Shown: piece by piece, positions 23,964-35,326 of the stretch
How the letters are laid out: the number at the start of each line of letters is the position of its first letter
Numbering within the stretch: the first letter of the stretch is position 1
Origin: Cyclina sinensis
Taxonomy: Eukaryota; Mollusca; Bivalvia; Venerida; Veneridae
Direction of reading: 5' to 3'
Assembly (NCBI GenBank): GCA_012932295.1
Contig: JAAONU010000006.1
Span: forward strand, 29,352,882 to 29,416,881
Length of the DNA stretch: 64,000 nucleotides
The notes under the pieces: generated by a model
The model's database searches: none
What the model was told of the DNA's origin: nothing
Seen by the model: the letters and a program-made list of their open reading frames with translations, nothing else
Program-made: the position numbers and the translations under genes

Positions 23964-23982
23964 AATAACACTGCTACAACGT
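23964..23982 (+). repeat. Target-site duplication, right copy (19 bp)
   Basis: Identical to 10,438-10,456. It marks the 3' junction of the LINE composite with unit A. Confidence 0.85.
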
Positions 23983-26103
23983 AAAACATATTTAACCAAA
24001 TATTCAAAAATGATATTACCTAGAACACTTCTTGCATCCCCTGAATATACAAACATAATATATATATCTATTAATATCGATATAACCAAACCTTGGTGTC
24101 AAAACTACTGTATTAAAGAAATGTACGTAACATCTGCTATGAAAACAGTACCTTTCAATCAATATACAAACTTTATTTTGAATTAGAACGTGTCAGTATG
24201 CATTACTTTCATGAAGGGAAAAAAGCACATTTTATGTACGATATCTCAGTATGAACAACAGAAAAGTCTCTAAACCTTAGTCTTTGAGCAACAAAGCTGA
24301 TTCTTACATGTGACATCCATTCTTGCCAAGATACAAATAATTGCAAAATTATTTTAATATCACTTTATACACGACAAAGTTATAGCCCAGAACATTTCTT
24401 TTGTCTTCAAACTTTGACCCTGACCTTTGTTAAACTTTAGCTTTATACGTTTTTATGCAAATTTGATAAGAAATCACTCTAAGCATGACAAAGTAATGAT
24501 TCGGAAAAGTAAAGTTCCACTTATTTCTAACATCAGTTTGACCTTGACATTCAACAAGAAATTTGGTCTTTACACTCAACATTCCCGCATGCCAAGTTTA
24601 CATTTAAATGTCTCTTATTTTGTTACCTTTATCAGCATACCAGTAACGTTGATCGGTTAGTAACAGATCGTGTTCTTCCATAGGCAAAATTATTTCACCT
24701 ACAGTCAATATTAGAGTGTTTTCCAATTTCTTGTGTTTTGTGCTAGAAGTGCGAGACAAAATCACTTCCAGCGAATGTAGTTTAATCAGTAAAATAAGTT
24801 TCTTCCTGATTGACTTCGTCGTGCAACCAGTGAGAGTACAATCTTAGATCTAGCTGTCTTTGAGTAGGGAGGAGTGCCCCTAATTTTGATATTTTTTAAG
24901 AAAAGGCAAAGTGACTGAATCTAACATCAAACTTGATAAAAAAACTTTGATTTTAAAGTTTGATCGGGGAAGGAGTAAATTTTAAGCTTTATCAAAAGGT
25001 TACATATTAGGTTTTTATTGCATTAAAAGCCTTCTATATTCACAGCAGGCATGTATGTCGGGGGAAGTTTCTGCAACCTGCAGACTACTTAGCAAATTTC
25101 TAGTGAAAAAAATTACAAACATGCGATCAGCTACGTTCACTGAGTATGATGTTAACTGCTCCAACTGTCTGGCTTAAATCATTACTGGGATATTACTTAA
25201 CCGCACCCCCATCAACATTAGTCTCTGGCTCAATACTGGCATCAGGGCACATGGAAGCTGCATCACGCTGGACTTCTGCACGTCTTGATGACAAGTGTTG
25301 TGCGCCGTCGATTACCTGCATCAACTCTATGTACAGAATGCACTTTTACCAAGTTTTCAAATAAACCTTGTTATTAGAATGGGGTATGTCGTTGAGTGGG
25401 AAGGCAGGCGGTCGTCAAACTGTGGTTTCCGAATGTACCTTGAGATAGAAATGAGGTATCATTTTGAAAATTGGCGTTTGGTAGAACATATAAAGACAAA
25501 GGTCGGAATTGTATTTATGGTCACTCCGACCAAGGTAATAGTCAAATATGCTATAAGTGTAGAACAATGGTTTCTGGACGATAACTTGAGTTAGAAAAGA
25601 GGTATCATTATGAAATGTAGTGTGTAGGTAGAGCATATAAAGACAGAGGTTGGGATTGTACTTGGAGTCACTAGAATCAAAGTTAAGGACAAAGATGCTT
25701 ACACTTGAAAAACGCTTTCTAGACAATTACTATAGTTATAACTAATGTGTAGGCAAATCAAAATGAATTGGAGGCCAGGTTAATATTTCGTGTTACTTTG
25801 ACCTAGGTTAAGGTCAGTCATGCTCACAATGGAAAAAACAATATTTGATGATGACAGGAAGAATAACGTATCTTTTACTGATAAATATCTAGAAGGAAAT
25901 GTTTAGTTTAAAATAATATAGATTATTAACTTTATCAAATTTAGTAAAACACAAGTAAGATATTGATATAATTATGGTACATAATAGATTTACTGATTGT
26001 GAGTAAGGTAATTTACTATTATACTATGTATAGCTAGTTCCTGATGACAGACATTATTATGATATAACTCATTACAATACACAGACTGAATAATAAAGTT
26101 CCC
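23983..26103. other. Unit A distal flank, no genes seen
   Basis: Homologous to about 43,490-45,110 in unit B. Unit A has about 0.6 kb extra at 25,150-25,740. A minus-strand frame of some 42 codons within that block (QVIDGAQHLSSRR...) is not conserved elsewhere in the window and has no recognised domain. Confidence 0.5.
25415..25735. repeat. Two-unit degenerate tandem repeat, ~146 bp
   Basis: GAGGTATCATT recurs at about 25,453 and 25,599, and GGTTTC-type starts recur at about 25,420 and 25,568, followed by a partial third near 25,711. It is absent from unit B. Confidence 0.65.
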
Positions 26104-26193
26104 AGTGAAATTCGAACCCGCCCCACACGGCATCAACCGCCTAGTAATGTGTATGAACACGTCAGTCCACTCGGCCATCCCAATAACCCCAAA
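26104..26193 (-). repeat. tRNA-Ser-like SINE head or tRNA pseudogene (A1)
   Basis: Minus-strand sequence shows a class II tRNA layout: A box GATGGCCGAGTGG, loop TTACTAG, and B box GCGGGTTCGAATTTC. The stems are imperfect. It forms a pair with 26,347-26,440, about 246 bases apart, in a locally duplicated block that begins with a shared stretch starting AAAAAGGTTGC. Confidence 0.5.
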
Positions 26194-26346
26194 AAAGGTT
26201 GCACAAGTAACCAGGATATAAGTGTTCACTTAAAAACACTCCATACCGGTAACAGGTTTTATATGTATGACGACACTCACTCTATGTACGGGGAGAATTT
26301 TTCCGGCCGCCACACTGCACTTATAGTGATGTTGTGAATTATAAAT

Positions 26347-26440
26347 GATCAAGTTCCGAGTTGGATTCGAACCCAAACCGAACGGCCATCAACTGCTTAG
26401 CAATGCAAAATAAAAATGCCTCAGACCACTCAACCATCGC
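26347..26440 (-). repeat. tRNA-Ser-like SINE head or tRNA pseudogene (A2)
   Basis: Minus-strand A box GATGGTTGAGTGG, anticodon loop TTGCTAA (GCT, serine) and B box GGGTTCGAATCC. The variable arm is long, as in serine tRNAs. The acceptor stem is poor, so a functional tRNA is unlikely. Confidence 0.55.
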
Positions 26441-26449
26441 AACAACCCC

Positions 26450-27394
26450 GCAAAAAGATAGCATAAATAACCATGATATAATTTTCACCTCACACCACGC
26501 CGATGACAGGCGTAAGATGTATGACAACACTTTGTTTAAACCAGGATTTCGAAGATGGCTGCTTATAAGAATGGGTATCTCAGTGAATTGGTGACAATCT
26601 GTTGCAGGCGACAAAACTGTTGTTTCCAGACTATGTCAGATAATATAACTCACACTAACTTATATTTGTACCAATTTATATGTAGACAAGATGGAATATT
26701 AATGAAACTATATAGACATTTTCAGTTGTTTTACCATTTACTATTCTAAATGCAGGTTTTCTCTTCACTTTTATCAACTTTCGAAATCCTTTTTTCGTGG
26801 ATGTTCACGTTTCTTGTCTCTTTCTTATCATTGGCATTTTGAAGAGCACGTGACGGAATAACTTTCATCAGTGTAACCAATTCGCTTAACTAATTAAGAC
26901 AACAAGTTTAGGTCTTTCTTATTCAAAAGCCCCATCTACGCCCCTTTACTGATATGTTCGAAGATCTTTTTTAATATTTCAATCGTAAAAAAAGGAATGA
27001 AACGGTAAAAAGACAAGAAATTATGAATATGGCCTTTTGCTGATAATTTAAAAGATCTTTTATATAACAATCGTAAAAAAGGAAAGAAGGGGAAAATGAT
27101 AGGAAAATATGAAAAAAAGAAATCAGATAAAGATGTAGAAGTAAATGTGTAACTTACCATTGCTCAATAGTTTTTAAATGCACGTGATATATGTATTTAG
27201 AGTCAATTTGCGAAATTGATTAATTTATTTAAGGTTTCCTTTAATTGTGACATTTCGATAATTTGATCACTATAAGAATATATCCTTTCACAGGATTTCA
27301 ATACACCAATGTTATCAACAATTGTTAAGGAGAATGGTTATCAAAAACTAAAATCTTTATAAATATTGTTTCATATTTTGAAAAGAAATTTATT
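26450..27394. other. Unit A/B junction sequence
   Basis: About 650 bases from 26,740 on have no counterpart at the unit B/C junction. It contains a degenerate two-copy direct repeat (GATCTTTT ... AATCGTAAAAAA) near 26,960-27,120. No genes seen. Confidence 0.5.
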
Positions 27395-28984
27395 GACACA
27401 GAATCTGTACTGTGTTATTGGTCTCATTCTAGATATTTTTGAAGAGAAAACGTGGGATATATCAGCTCTGCTCCTATCCCAGACTAAACTCGCTTTTCTT
27501 TCAGCTTATACATGGTTACATTAACTGTCTAATAACAACGATATATGTAAAAAGAAAACAAATACAGTAATAGCTTTGTTTGCTAACAACCACCTTTCCC
27601 CCGATATATAAATCACGCCAGGATCATAATATTTGTTTTTAAGAAAGAAGGATAGAAAGACAGAAAAATATCAATACATACATGACCGTGACAGGATTTG
27701 TGAAGTTATGGTCCGTCGTGTAAATGATAGTGTTAAAAAAGCACTATTAGCGGCTTACCTTATGATAGAACAGGCTCCTTCCGCTAGTAATAATAGCAGC
27801 CAAAGAACAGTTATAAAAAAAGGCTAGAAGTGGGTAATAAAACAGGAAAGGGTATATTCTCCTTTCTTTAAAATCTAATACTTTTTCTGACACTCAGCAT
27901 TACAGTATATTTGCGACAATTTTTACAAAAATTAAAATTTTTGCCTTGATTTTACTCTTTTGGCAGTTTTGCTTACCTGCTCGCGAGGGCTGTTAGTCGA
28001 TCATTTAACGTGCGGTCCTATTATCTGATCGTGTGCTCCAATTAATATCTGTTGCGCGAGCGCATGTGTGTTTGTTTGTGTAGAGTAGTCACTGGGACTT
28101 CTTTAAAAGTCTTCATGTCTGAATTCAGAGTTCCTTTAGTTACGGGTTTCGCATTGTCTAGTAGAATTTTACAGGGATGGCTAGAATCAACTTCTTTGTT
28201 GGGTGTTTAAGATCACTGACTTAAAATCACTTAACCTCTCAATTATTGATGGTCATGGTAGAAGCCTGCCTCCGACTATTACCGTGTATGTGAGAAAGTT
28301 GGCAGTTTCTACAGGGAATGGGAGTCAAGTACCTGGACTTCTATAAAATTTTAATTCCTCGTGTTGGAAGCGTAGAACTTTCATACAGTAAATTCTAATA
28401 ATTTCTTTTATAAACGTTGCTAAAACTCAGGTCTCGATATCATTATTGTTCCACACATACGATAACTAGTAAAGAGAAAAAAATCTTAAAAATAATTGTC
28501 ATCTTTAAGAATCACAAAGGCTTTCATTTCTAGCACTGTTTCTTCCAATCAACTATGAAAATGTAAAATCGCCAGTCACATACAGAATGATGCTGTTAAA
28601 CGTTTCTGATAAATCTTTGAAAAAAAGACAAAAGGAGATATGGTGTTCTTGACGTTTTCCAATTCTGAAGTTGCGTTAATATTGGTGTCTTATTCCACAA
28701 GAGAAAAATCCGTGCGGAATTTTTCTTTTGTTTTGTATATATGATTAGCAATACTTCCTACCACTTGACAAGGATATATTTCAACATAGTAGAAAACTAA
28801 ACTGATTTCGAGTATCGTTTTGAAAGAACTGCACTGTAAGATGCCTATAACATATTTGTAATATACTAAGTTAGAGAAACAAAGGGATAAACACAATAAG
28901 CCAAAGCAATTGCGGAATATTTTCGAGTGAAAGAAATAACAAGGGTAAAAAGCACATTAAAAGCAAAGTCGATGTGCCTAGTGG
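27395..28984. other. Unit B non-coding flank
   Basis: Homologous to 31-2,445. The open frame at 27,633-27,827 has a partly similar frame in unit A but is broken in unit C and shows no domain, so it is not called a gene. Confidence 0.5.
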
Positions 28985-29085
28985 TCAACCAGTGATGTCG
29001 ACACTAACATTAGATTCGTCCGTTGGTTCTTCCTGAAAGGCAGCCCACTGGGTTAGAAACTCACTGATATCTACCAAGCCAATTC
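28985..29085 (-). CDS. EF-hand gene, last exon 3b (unit B)
   Basis: Intact 101-base copy of the exon at 2,446-2,546, with acceptor TTTTTGACAG, the same phase and the same TGA. It encodes GIGLVDISEFLTQWAAF followed by a short acidic tail ending NVSVDITG. It can complete the third EF-hand loop with the exon at 31,127-31,291. In unit B it is the only usable last exon, because the 3a copy is broken. Confidence 0.6.
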
Positions 29086-30039
29086 CTGTCAAAAACATGC
29101 AAGCAAAGCTTGAGATATAAAAATGGCTATCAGCAAACAACCTTTAACATAAAAGCACACAAAGCACTATATATAACCCAATATTTACATCATTTATAAT
29201 CAAGTAAAAACTACCCTTGTACTATCGACAAGAATTGCATTTGTTTCTGATTCTCTATGGGTTAACATGTAAATACTTCTTGTTACAAAACATTTGTAGC
29301 AAAGCTTAAATTTGGTTACATAACTTGATTTTGCTCTTCTGTCTTAAACAGCTCCGACATCAGTTACTATTGCAACCTAAGTGGTTCAAAGACAATAGAT
29401 ATACATACAGAAACATGCTTTCAAAATAAACCATGCATTAACACATGGAATATATTCAATCTTTAAATAATACTCATGTAGTAAATGCAGAAATAATCTA
29501 TATACACTTAGAACAGTCAGTACCTATAACAATAAAATAACAAGGCATAAAGCAAAGCTGAACACAAATATTTCCCTGAAATATATGTTTGAAAATAAGC
29601 ATGCCGAACAAAACCACAACCAGTCCCATGATATTGAAACTAGAATTTGTATCAGTAGTAACTTTTTTCAAAGATTATTTCTATTTGTTCTAAGCCGTAT
29701 ATTCAGTTACATGAGATATGCTTTTATGTACCAGGAAGAGCGCTGAGACCAATAACATGTATCATCAATAAAATATTTAAAAAAGTGTTTGACCAACGGC
29801 GACATATAACAATACTTGTTCCTTCGAAAGTTTATATAATACACGTCTAAGAGATAACGTTGCAATAATTAGAAATATACAGATGTTGAGATGTTGAAAA
29901 AAAAATTGAATAAACAAAATAATCTTAACTTGGCAGCGCAGTCTACAACAAAAAAAAATGTTGTTATGAAGCCCACGGAGCAACAAAAACAAAAACAGTG
30001 TCGGTTGGAAATTTAATTAGTCTATATATTGACTATTTT

Positions 30040-30114
30040 TAGCCCGCTACATCAACGCTTCCAGCTGGATGAAGAATCAAGTCGCCCCACACTGTTAGAA
30101 ACTTGATCCATTCC
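30040..30114 (-). pseudogene. Broken EF-hand last exon 3a (unit B)
   Basis: It aligns with 3,495-3,595 but has lost a net 13 bases inside the calcium loop (the part encoding VDIS). A further loss near the 3' end removes the VDIT coding. The acceptor is still recognisable. Confidence 0.7.
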
Positions 30115-31126
30115 CTTGATAGTAATACGACAAATTGTTTTGAGTGGCATTACAAGTTGGCAATAAACTTAATTTAATCTGAGTGTTTGGAATCTTCGCC
30201 GGACTTGTCAAAACTGAAGGTAATGTTTGTACTTTCACTGAGCTGTAATGGCGAAGATAAGGAGATTGTTATCACTGCTTTTTAAAAGGGTAAGGACATT
30301 CAAAAGTTTTTCAAAACGCAAAACTGTTTTAAAAAGAAAAAAAGGTTTTAAAAAAGAAAGTAAATCGATTCTGAGGTTGTATCCCTTGTATAAAGTAATA
30401 CATGGTATCAGTAGTGACATTGTTATTACCACAAATGTTCCATAATAACCACCTTACCACCGTTTTAGCACCCTTTGGCAGTATGTTAATCACTTTAATG
30501 AGCATGGTCGGCACTATTTTAAACATTTAATTCGACCTACACTTTACCTTATTATTTTCCTAACAAAACTGTCATCAACTTAATATTTAAGCGATATCCT
30601 GCAGAAAATACATTTGACTCATTTATGAAGGTTCTTGCTTAGTAACTAATTAGGTAAGACGTTAACTACTTAAGACAGGGCTAAAAGAAAGAATTCATTG
30701 TCTCCAGTAACCCGACCGAGACTTTTCTATTGCCATGAGTTTTTAAATAACTGACCAACGACATGACGAAAGAGGCACTCGGACATTTCTTAAGTTATTG
30801 AAATATCTAGCGTATCTATTGCATGCAGGAAGCTGAAACAAAGCTAATTTTTTTTTGTTTCAAAAATAAGTAAAAAGGTCAATTTCCAAAAAAATGTGTT
30901 TAAGTGATATTGGTCAATTATTATCGACATTTACATGCAGAACTGCATTGCCAGCAACTTCCTATGTAAAATTGCATCATCTACAGACGTAAAATATCAT
31001 TATGCATGCCTGCCTTGGTATTATTCAAATATATGTTATTCGAAATAAAGCACTTAGTGGGCCGAAGGCTGTCAAAATAACACATATTAGTCACTCCAGA
31101 TTTTAACTTTTTAATGAACTTATTAC

Positions 31127-31291
31127 CGTCTTGGTTGAAGTAAGCAAAGATAGCAGGGATATCATTTGCATCAATGATCCCATCGTCGTTTGTGTCTGCT
31201 CTTGTAAACAACGTCTGCGCGTCCTGTGGCCCACCCAGGTTGTACATTGGCCAGGCATAAATAAACTCAGACTGTGTCACTTGGGAATCCG
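31127..31291 (-). CDS. EF-hand gene, internal exon with second EF-hand (unit B)
   Basis: A 165-base copy of the exon at 3,999-4,163 with the same acceptor (CTTCACAG) and donor (G|GTAATAAG). It encodes ADSQVTQSEF and the EF-hand loop DTNDDGIIDAND, with all ligand positions acceptable, then DIPAIFAYFNQDG. The first residue of the third loop is Asn here instead of Asp. The upstream EF-hand exon is missing in this unit, and a pogo-like transposon is inserted 32 bases upstream of the acceptor. A normal full-length product is therefore doubtful. Confidence 0.55.
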
Positions 31292-31323
31292 CTGTGAAGA
31301 CACAATACATGCAATTCTAACTA

Positions 31324-33800
31324 GCCTCGAGTAACCAATTATCGACAGTTTTAAGATAAAATATTTGTTGACATTTTTCTAAAGGTTTTAATAAATGAAA
31401 CAATATTGTTTGATTAAACACTTACCTTTCATCTTTAAACTCTACATTTTTATTTTACCGGCAGCTATTTATAAATAAATGAGGTCAAGGGTATAAAGGT
31501 CTACCTGGTCGGTATATGCGAACATGTTCTGAACCAATTACCGACAATGGTAAAACTCTATAGCAAACAAGTGAAAATTGTGTCCTTTGAACTGTTTCTC
31601 TGCTTAGATGTTTTTAACACAGTCAAACTGTAAAACAACAGTAAATCAGTTACAAGTTAATTTAAACACAGGTAATTTTAAACACTATAAACAGTCTGAT
31701 TTGAATCTGACAGTAAACATTGTCTACTCCTCATTACAAAATCCACATGACCAGGGGTCATTGGTGATGATACTTATATCAACAAGTGCTCTGTTTTCTG
31801 CATTCAGGCACTGATAATGAAACCAGTTAGGACAAACATCACATCCAACCCATTCCATTCTCATGTTTGTCATACAGACAACACATATTCCATCATTAGG
31901 ATGTTGATCAATGACTGAGTCATCACCTATGTTATTGAAAGTGTCTGGAGGTTGTGTACTGTTGAATTGTTCAGAACTAGTATCTCTTGAAGGCCCAGTC
32001 TGTGGTTCATCTGGGGAAGCTGTAAGAAGTCTAGCTCCAAGGGTTTTTCTTTTCACTTGTTGCTTGGGTGGTGGTGGTGGCAGGAGAATATCATGTAAAG
32101 AAGCAGGAATTATACCCATGTCAACTAATAGGTTGTCACTTATAATGTTTTCAGTATCTTTATCAGTGTCTCTCAAATTTTGCTTCAAATTAGCAAAAAC
32201 ATCTGGATTGAAAGGGACTATTCCTGTTAATCGGAAGGCTTCTAAAATATCAGAAGCTGAATGCATGTTCAAGGAGTATTTTATAAGGAAGGGCATTTTG
32301 GCACGTGATATGCAATTGAGCTGAAATCCCAGTCTAGATGCAGCCTTTGCTAAAATACATTTATGCAGGTGAAAATGCGAACATCAAGGGGCTGCAATAA
32401 GTGAGTTGAATGTCCAAATAAACAAAGCAGTTCAATTTCATTTGCAAGTGCAATGTCTATGGCTTGTGGTGTTAAGTGTGCCCCAAGATTATCCATCAGG
32501 AGAAGGTCTGGTCGCCGCCTGCCACAGTTTGGAACAAAAGATTTCTCCAACCAAGAACAGAATAATTTAGAGTCCATATACCCTTTTGCAGAAGAAACAC
32601 AATACCATGAGTCTGGCACACCTGCCATCTCCAGAAACAGCTAGCTCCAGCGTTTAATGTCCTACATTACTAATCACATGTTTCTGGTATGGATGCTGCT
32701 TGCCTACAATAACAACCTTTTCACGCAAAAGTTCGTTGCCATTGAAGCCTGTTTCATCACAGTTAAATAAACACTCTGGATGATTGTGTAGATCAAGGCG
32801 GGTTATGGTATTTGATAATATAGTTGAAAGTACTCTTGAACTTGTCTTAGAGAAATATTAAGCCTTCCATCATCAGCTCTATCAGGTTTTCTAAATTTAA
32901 GTTCAGGATGGCTTCTGAAAAATTTTCGGCACCATTTCTTACTTGGACCTTTTGCTAAATTTATTCGTGTGTTTCTACCACCCCTTTTAATAACTGCAGT
33001 AAAAAAGCGAAAGCGCTGGAATACACTTGTTGTAAGTGGCTGGCCTCTATCTGCCATAATTATATTTCATGTAATTAATAAGGGCCTCTTCTTCTTCTCT
33101 GGTCAGGAAAAAATTAATCGCTGGGTTTCTAAAGTTTCCTTGTAAAGTACCTTTGGAATGATCATGAAGTGTTGACCTTGGTATTCTAAACACTTTAGAC
33201 ACCTCTGATACAGACCTTCCCTTCTGAACTCCCCTTACAGCTGTTAGGAGCATAGATTTTTCATACAATTTGCGTCTTTTCCCCGGCATCCTTAAGAAAG
33301 AAAACAGGTAAAAATACTTACAAATTATTAAGGAGTCTATGTTATGAACTGTGATTTAACTCAATTAATTTCAGGGACAAATTTATGCCATACAGATATA
33401 AGTAAAGCATGACCAATCAGATTCAAGCGCTTTGTTTATATTTTTTGACAGTAACTATCAGTTTTAACTTAGGAGAATTGAAAACAACTGCTGAATCTCA
33501 TGGATGACATATTTTAAGAGAAATAACTTTAAAACTTGAGAAAAAGCTGTATATTTCTTACCGAATTTCTAGTTTCTATTGCCTCCTGAAAATGTCTTCC
33601 TTTTTTTCTAGCGTTCGTCGGTAGTGCTGAATTTCAAAACGAGGCTTGATGTTTGGCAGCCAGCCATATCGAATCATTTTGATACTCACCTTAAAATTTG
33701 CATGGCTTTTTCTTTCAGTTTCAAAGAATGTCGCAAAAATTAGAGCAGGTATGACTTTCTGTCGATAATTGGTACCTGTCGATAATTGGTCACTTGAGGC
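31324..33800 (-). mobile_element. pogo/Tigger-like transposon with 25-bp TIRs
   Basis: Precise ends: 25-base terminal inverted repeats at 31,324-31,348 and 33,776-33,800, differing at two positions. Both start GCCTC and share ACCAATTATCGACAG, and a third copy of the inner 15 bases is at 33,760-33,774. TA is duplicated at 31,322-31,323 and 33,801-33,802. Unit A retains the uninterrupted site at 4,192-4,193. Length 2,477 bases. It inserted into the intron upstream of the second EF-hand exon of unit B. Confidence 0.9.
31724..33289 (-). pseudogene. pogo-like transposase relic with C-terminal PHD finger
   Basis: Order on the minus strand: psq-type helix-turn-helix (MPGKRRKLYEKSMLLTAV ... SVSEVSKVFRIPRSTLHDH), a CENP-B/Tc5-type second DNA-binding domain (KWCRKFFRSHPELKFRKPD), and DDE_1 catalytic core pieces (FNCDETGF, LLLMDNLGAHLT, HSTHLLQPLDV). 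Last is a C4HC3 PHD finger (CVVCMTNM, GCDVC, NWFHYQC, WSCGFC). Damage: a 4-base insertion at about 33,055, stops near 32,800 and 32,656, and two internal deletions that remove part of the core. The PHD finger, which in other proteins binds histone H3 tails, is open and undamaged. Confidence 0.8.
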
Positions 33801-34371
33801 TATTCATCTAGACAATGATTTTGCCAAACTTACCAACAGCAATAAGCTTCAGACTAATAGTCATAAAGAAAACCAAAATTCGACGAAAAGTTCCAGTTGC
33901 GATTTCTTTACCAGCTTTTGTATCTGAATTTAGAATTAGCACAGAGTGCGAAAACCACTTAAACGATAAAATGTCTCAGATGTTGCTATATTTCGGATGT
34001 AACGATGCGTTCTTCTGGTCCGAAGTGCAACATTTTATCTTTTAGGGAGATACATTGTTTGCATTTGCCTGCGTAAAAATTGTTAATCTCCCTACTTATA
34101 CAGGTATTTGCAGCAGTTATATTTTCTGCATGTAAAATTTGAAATTGCCTGTAGTTGATTAAAAACTTATTTTTCTCTATGTGTATTATTAGAAAAACGG
34201 CAAGCTGTAATTTTTGTGTAAGACTTAAAGGGTACATAGTTGTATAAAATTGCATGAGCAATGGTATGTCGAATAGATCTGTTTCAGAACCTTTTCTGTA
34301 TTATATGCTTTGCCATTTATTAATCAAGTTTACTTTGTTCATTTCCTACCTCCAGTTTTGTTCCCTCTCGG

Positions 34372-34447
34372 ATGTAACGCTAACCGGATATAACGACATA
34401 AATTTTGAGGTCCCCTCACTATCGTTAGAAGCGGAATTTACTGTATA
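34372..34447 (-). repeat. Possible pogo/Tc1-like terminal-repeat fragment (unit B)
   Basis: Copy of the segment at 5,485-5,578 in the homologous position. Confidence 0.25.
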
Positions 34448-34624
34448 TGTTTCGGAAAGTACATTTTGGGAATATAAGTACACAAATATATGTTTCGGAA
34501 AGTACATTTTGGAATTAGTACACAACTACATATGTAAAAAAGTACACCTTAGGAATAGCAGTAAACAGTGTATGTGTAGTAAAGTAGGACCAGACAAGAA
34601 TGCATACAAACTATTTGGTTATGT

Positions 34625-34757
34625 TAATACTCAGTTCCGCGAGAAGGAAAATACTCAGTTAATACTCAGTTCCGTGAGTAGGAAAATACTCAGTTTATAC
34701 TCAGTTCCGTGAGTAGGAAAATACACAGTCAATGCTCAGTTCCGCGAGTAGGAAAAT
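34625..34757. repeat. Minisatellite, CTCAGTTCCGCGAGTAGG motif (unit B)
   Basis: Homologous to 5,757-5,885. The reading frame across it is a product of the repeat. A ~100-base local duplication follows at 34,770-34,960. Confidence 0.8.
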
Positions 34758-35326
34758 AGGACAAATAAATGTGATAATACAAAGTACAAATACATATAAA
34801 TAAACTATTCAGTGACAAGTTTAATTAAAATTTGAAACTTACCATTTTGAGTATATAAAAAAATAAATATAATCAGGATATGATAATACAAAGTTCAAAT
34901 ACATATAAACAAACCATTCAGTGGCAAGAGCCATTAAAATTTTGAAATTTACCATTTTGAGTTTATAACAAACATGTTTATAATTAGGATATAATTGAAT
35001 TTATGAAAATATCGAAAGTTGTTTTCCTGTTCTTATGTCTTAGTGTAACCTTTCAATTTAGTACATATAAAAGATTTCAGTTGTCATCTAGTATACTTAC
35101 ATGATAGAAACGGTAAACAGACATCCAAAAAACAGGTAAGAGATCTGTAATAATAAATTGTTGGATAGACAATGCGAAAACAAACAAATGGCATTTTAAA
35201 GAAGTTTTTGAAAACTAGTTCCTGCAATTTTCAAATAATCATCACTCTTCAAAGGCTTGAATTATTATTCAAGTCAGTAAATGATGTTTTCCCTAAGAAG
35301 AGATATAAGCTATAGGAAGGTAAGAG

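Larger units (their letters stand above)
31..27394. repeat. Tandem duplication unit A (EF-hand + glycosyltransferase unit)
   Basis: First visible copy of a ~13-kb tandem unit. Its start aligns with the starts of unit B (27,395) and unit C (45,669), which share the motif ACAGAATCTGTACTGTG; in unit A the motif is diverged. Homology to unit B is collinear along the whole length except for insertions and deletions. The EF-hand last exon at 2,446-2,546 differs from its unit B copy at only 3 of 101 bases. Unit A is enlarged by a 13.5-kb LINE composite, a minisatellite near 7.4-7.6 kb and about 0.6 kb near 25.15-25.74 kb. Confidence 0.85.

Noticed and set aside
27633..27827. Possible small protein shared by units A and B
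   Set aside because: The frame is only partly alike in A and is broken in C; substitutions do not favour synonymous sites by eye.
32803..33289. Domesticated pogo-derived host gene
   Set aside because: Intact terminal repeats and TA duplication with several coding breaks show an ordinary dead transposon copy.
34254..34712. A 152-codon plus-strand frame
   Set aside because: It runs through the terminal-repeat fragment and minisatellite, and is not kept in unit A.
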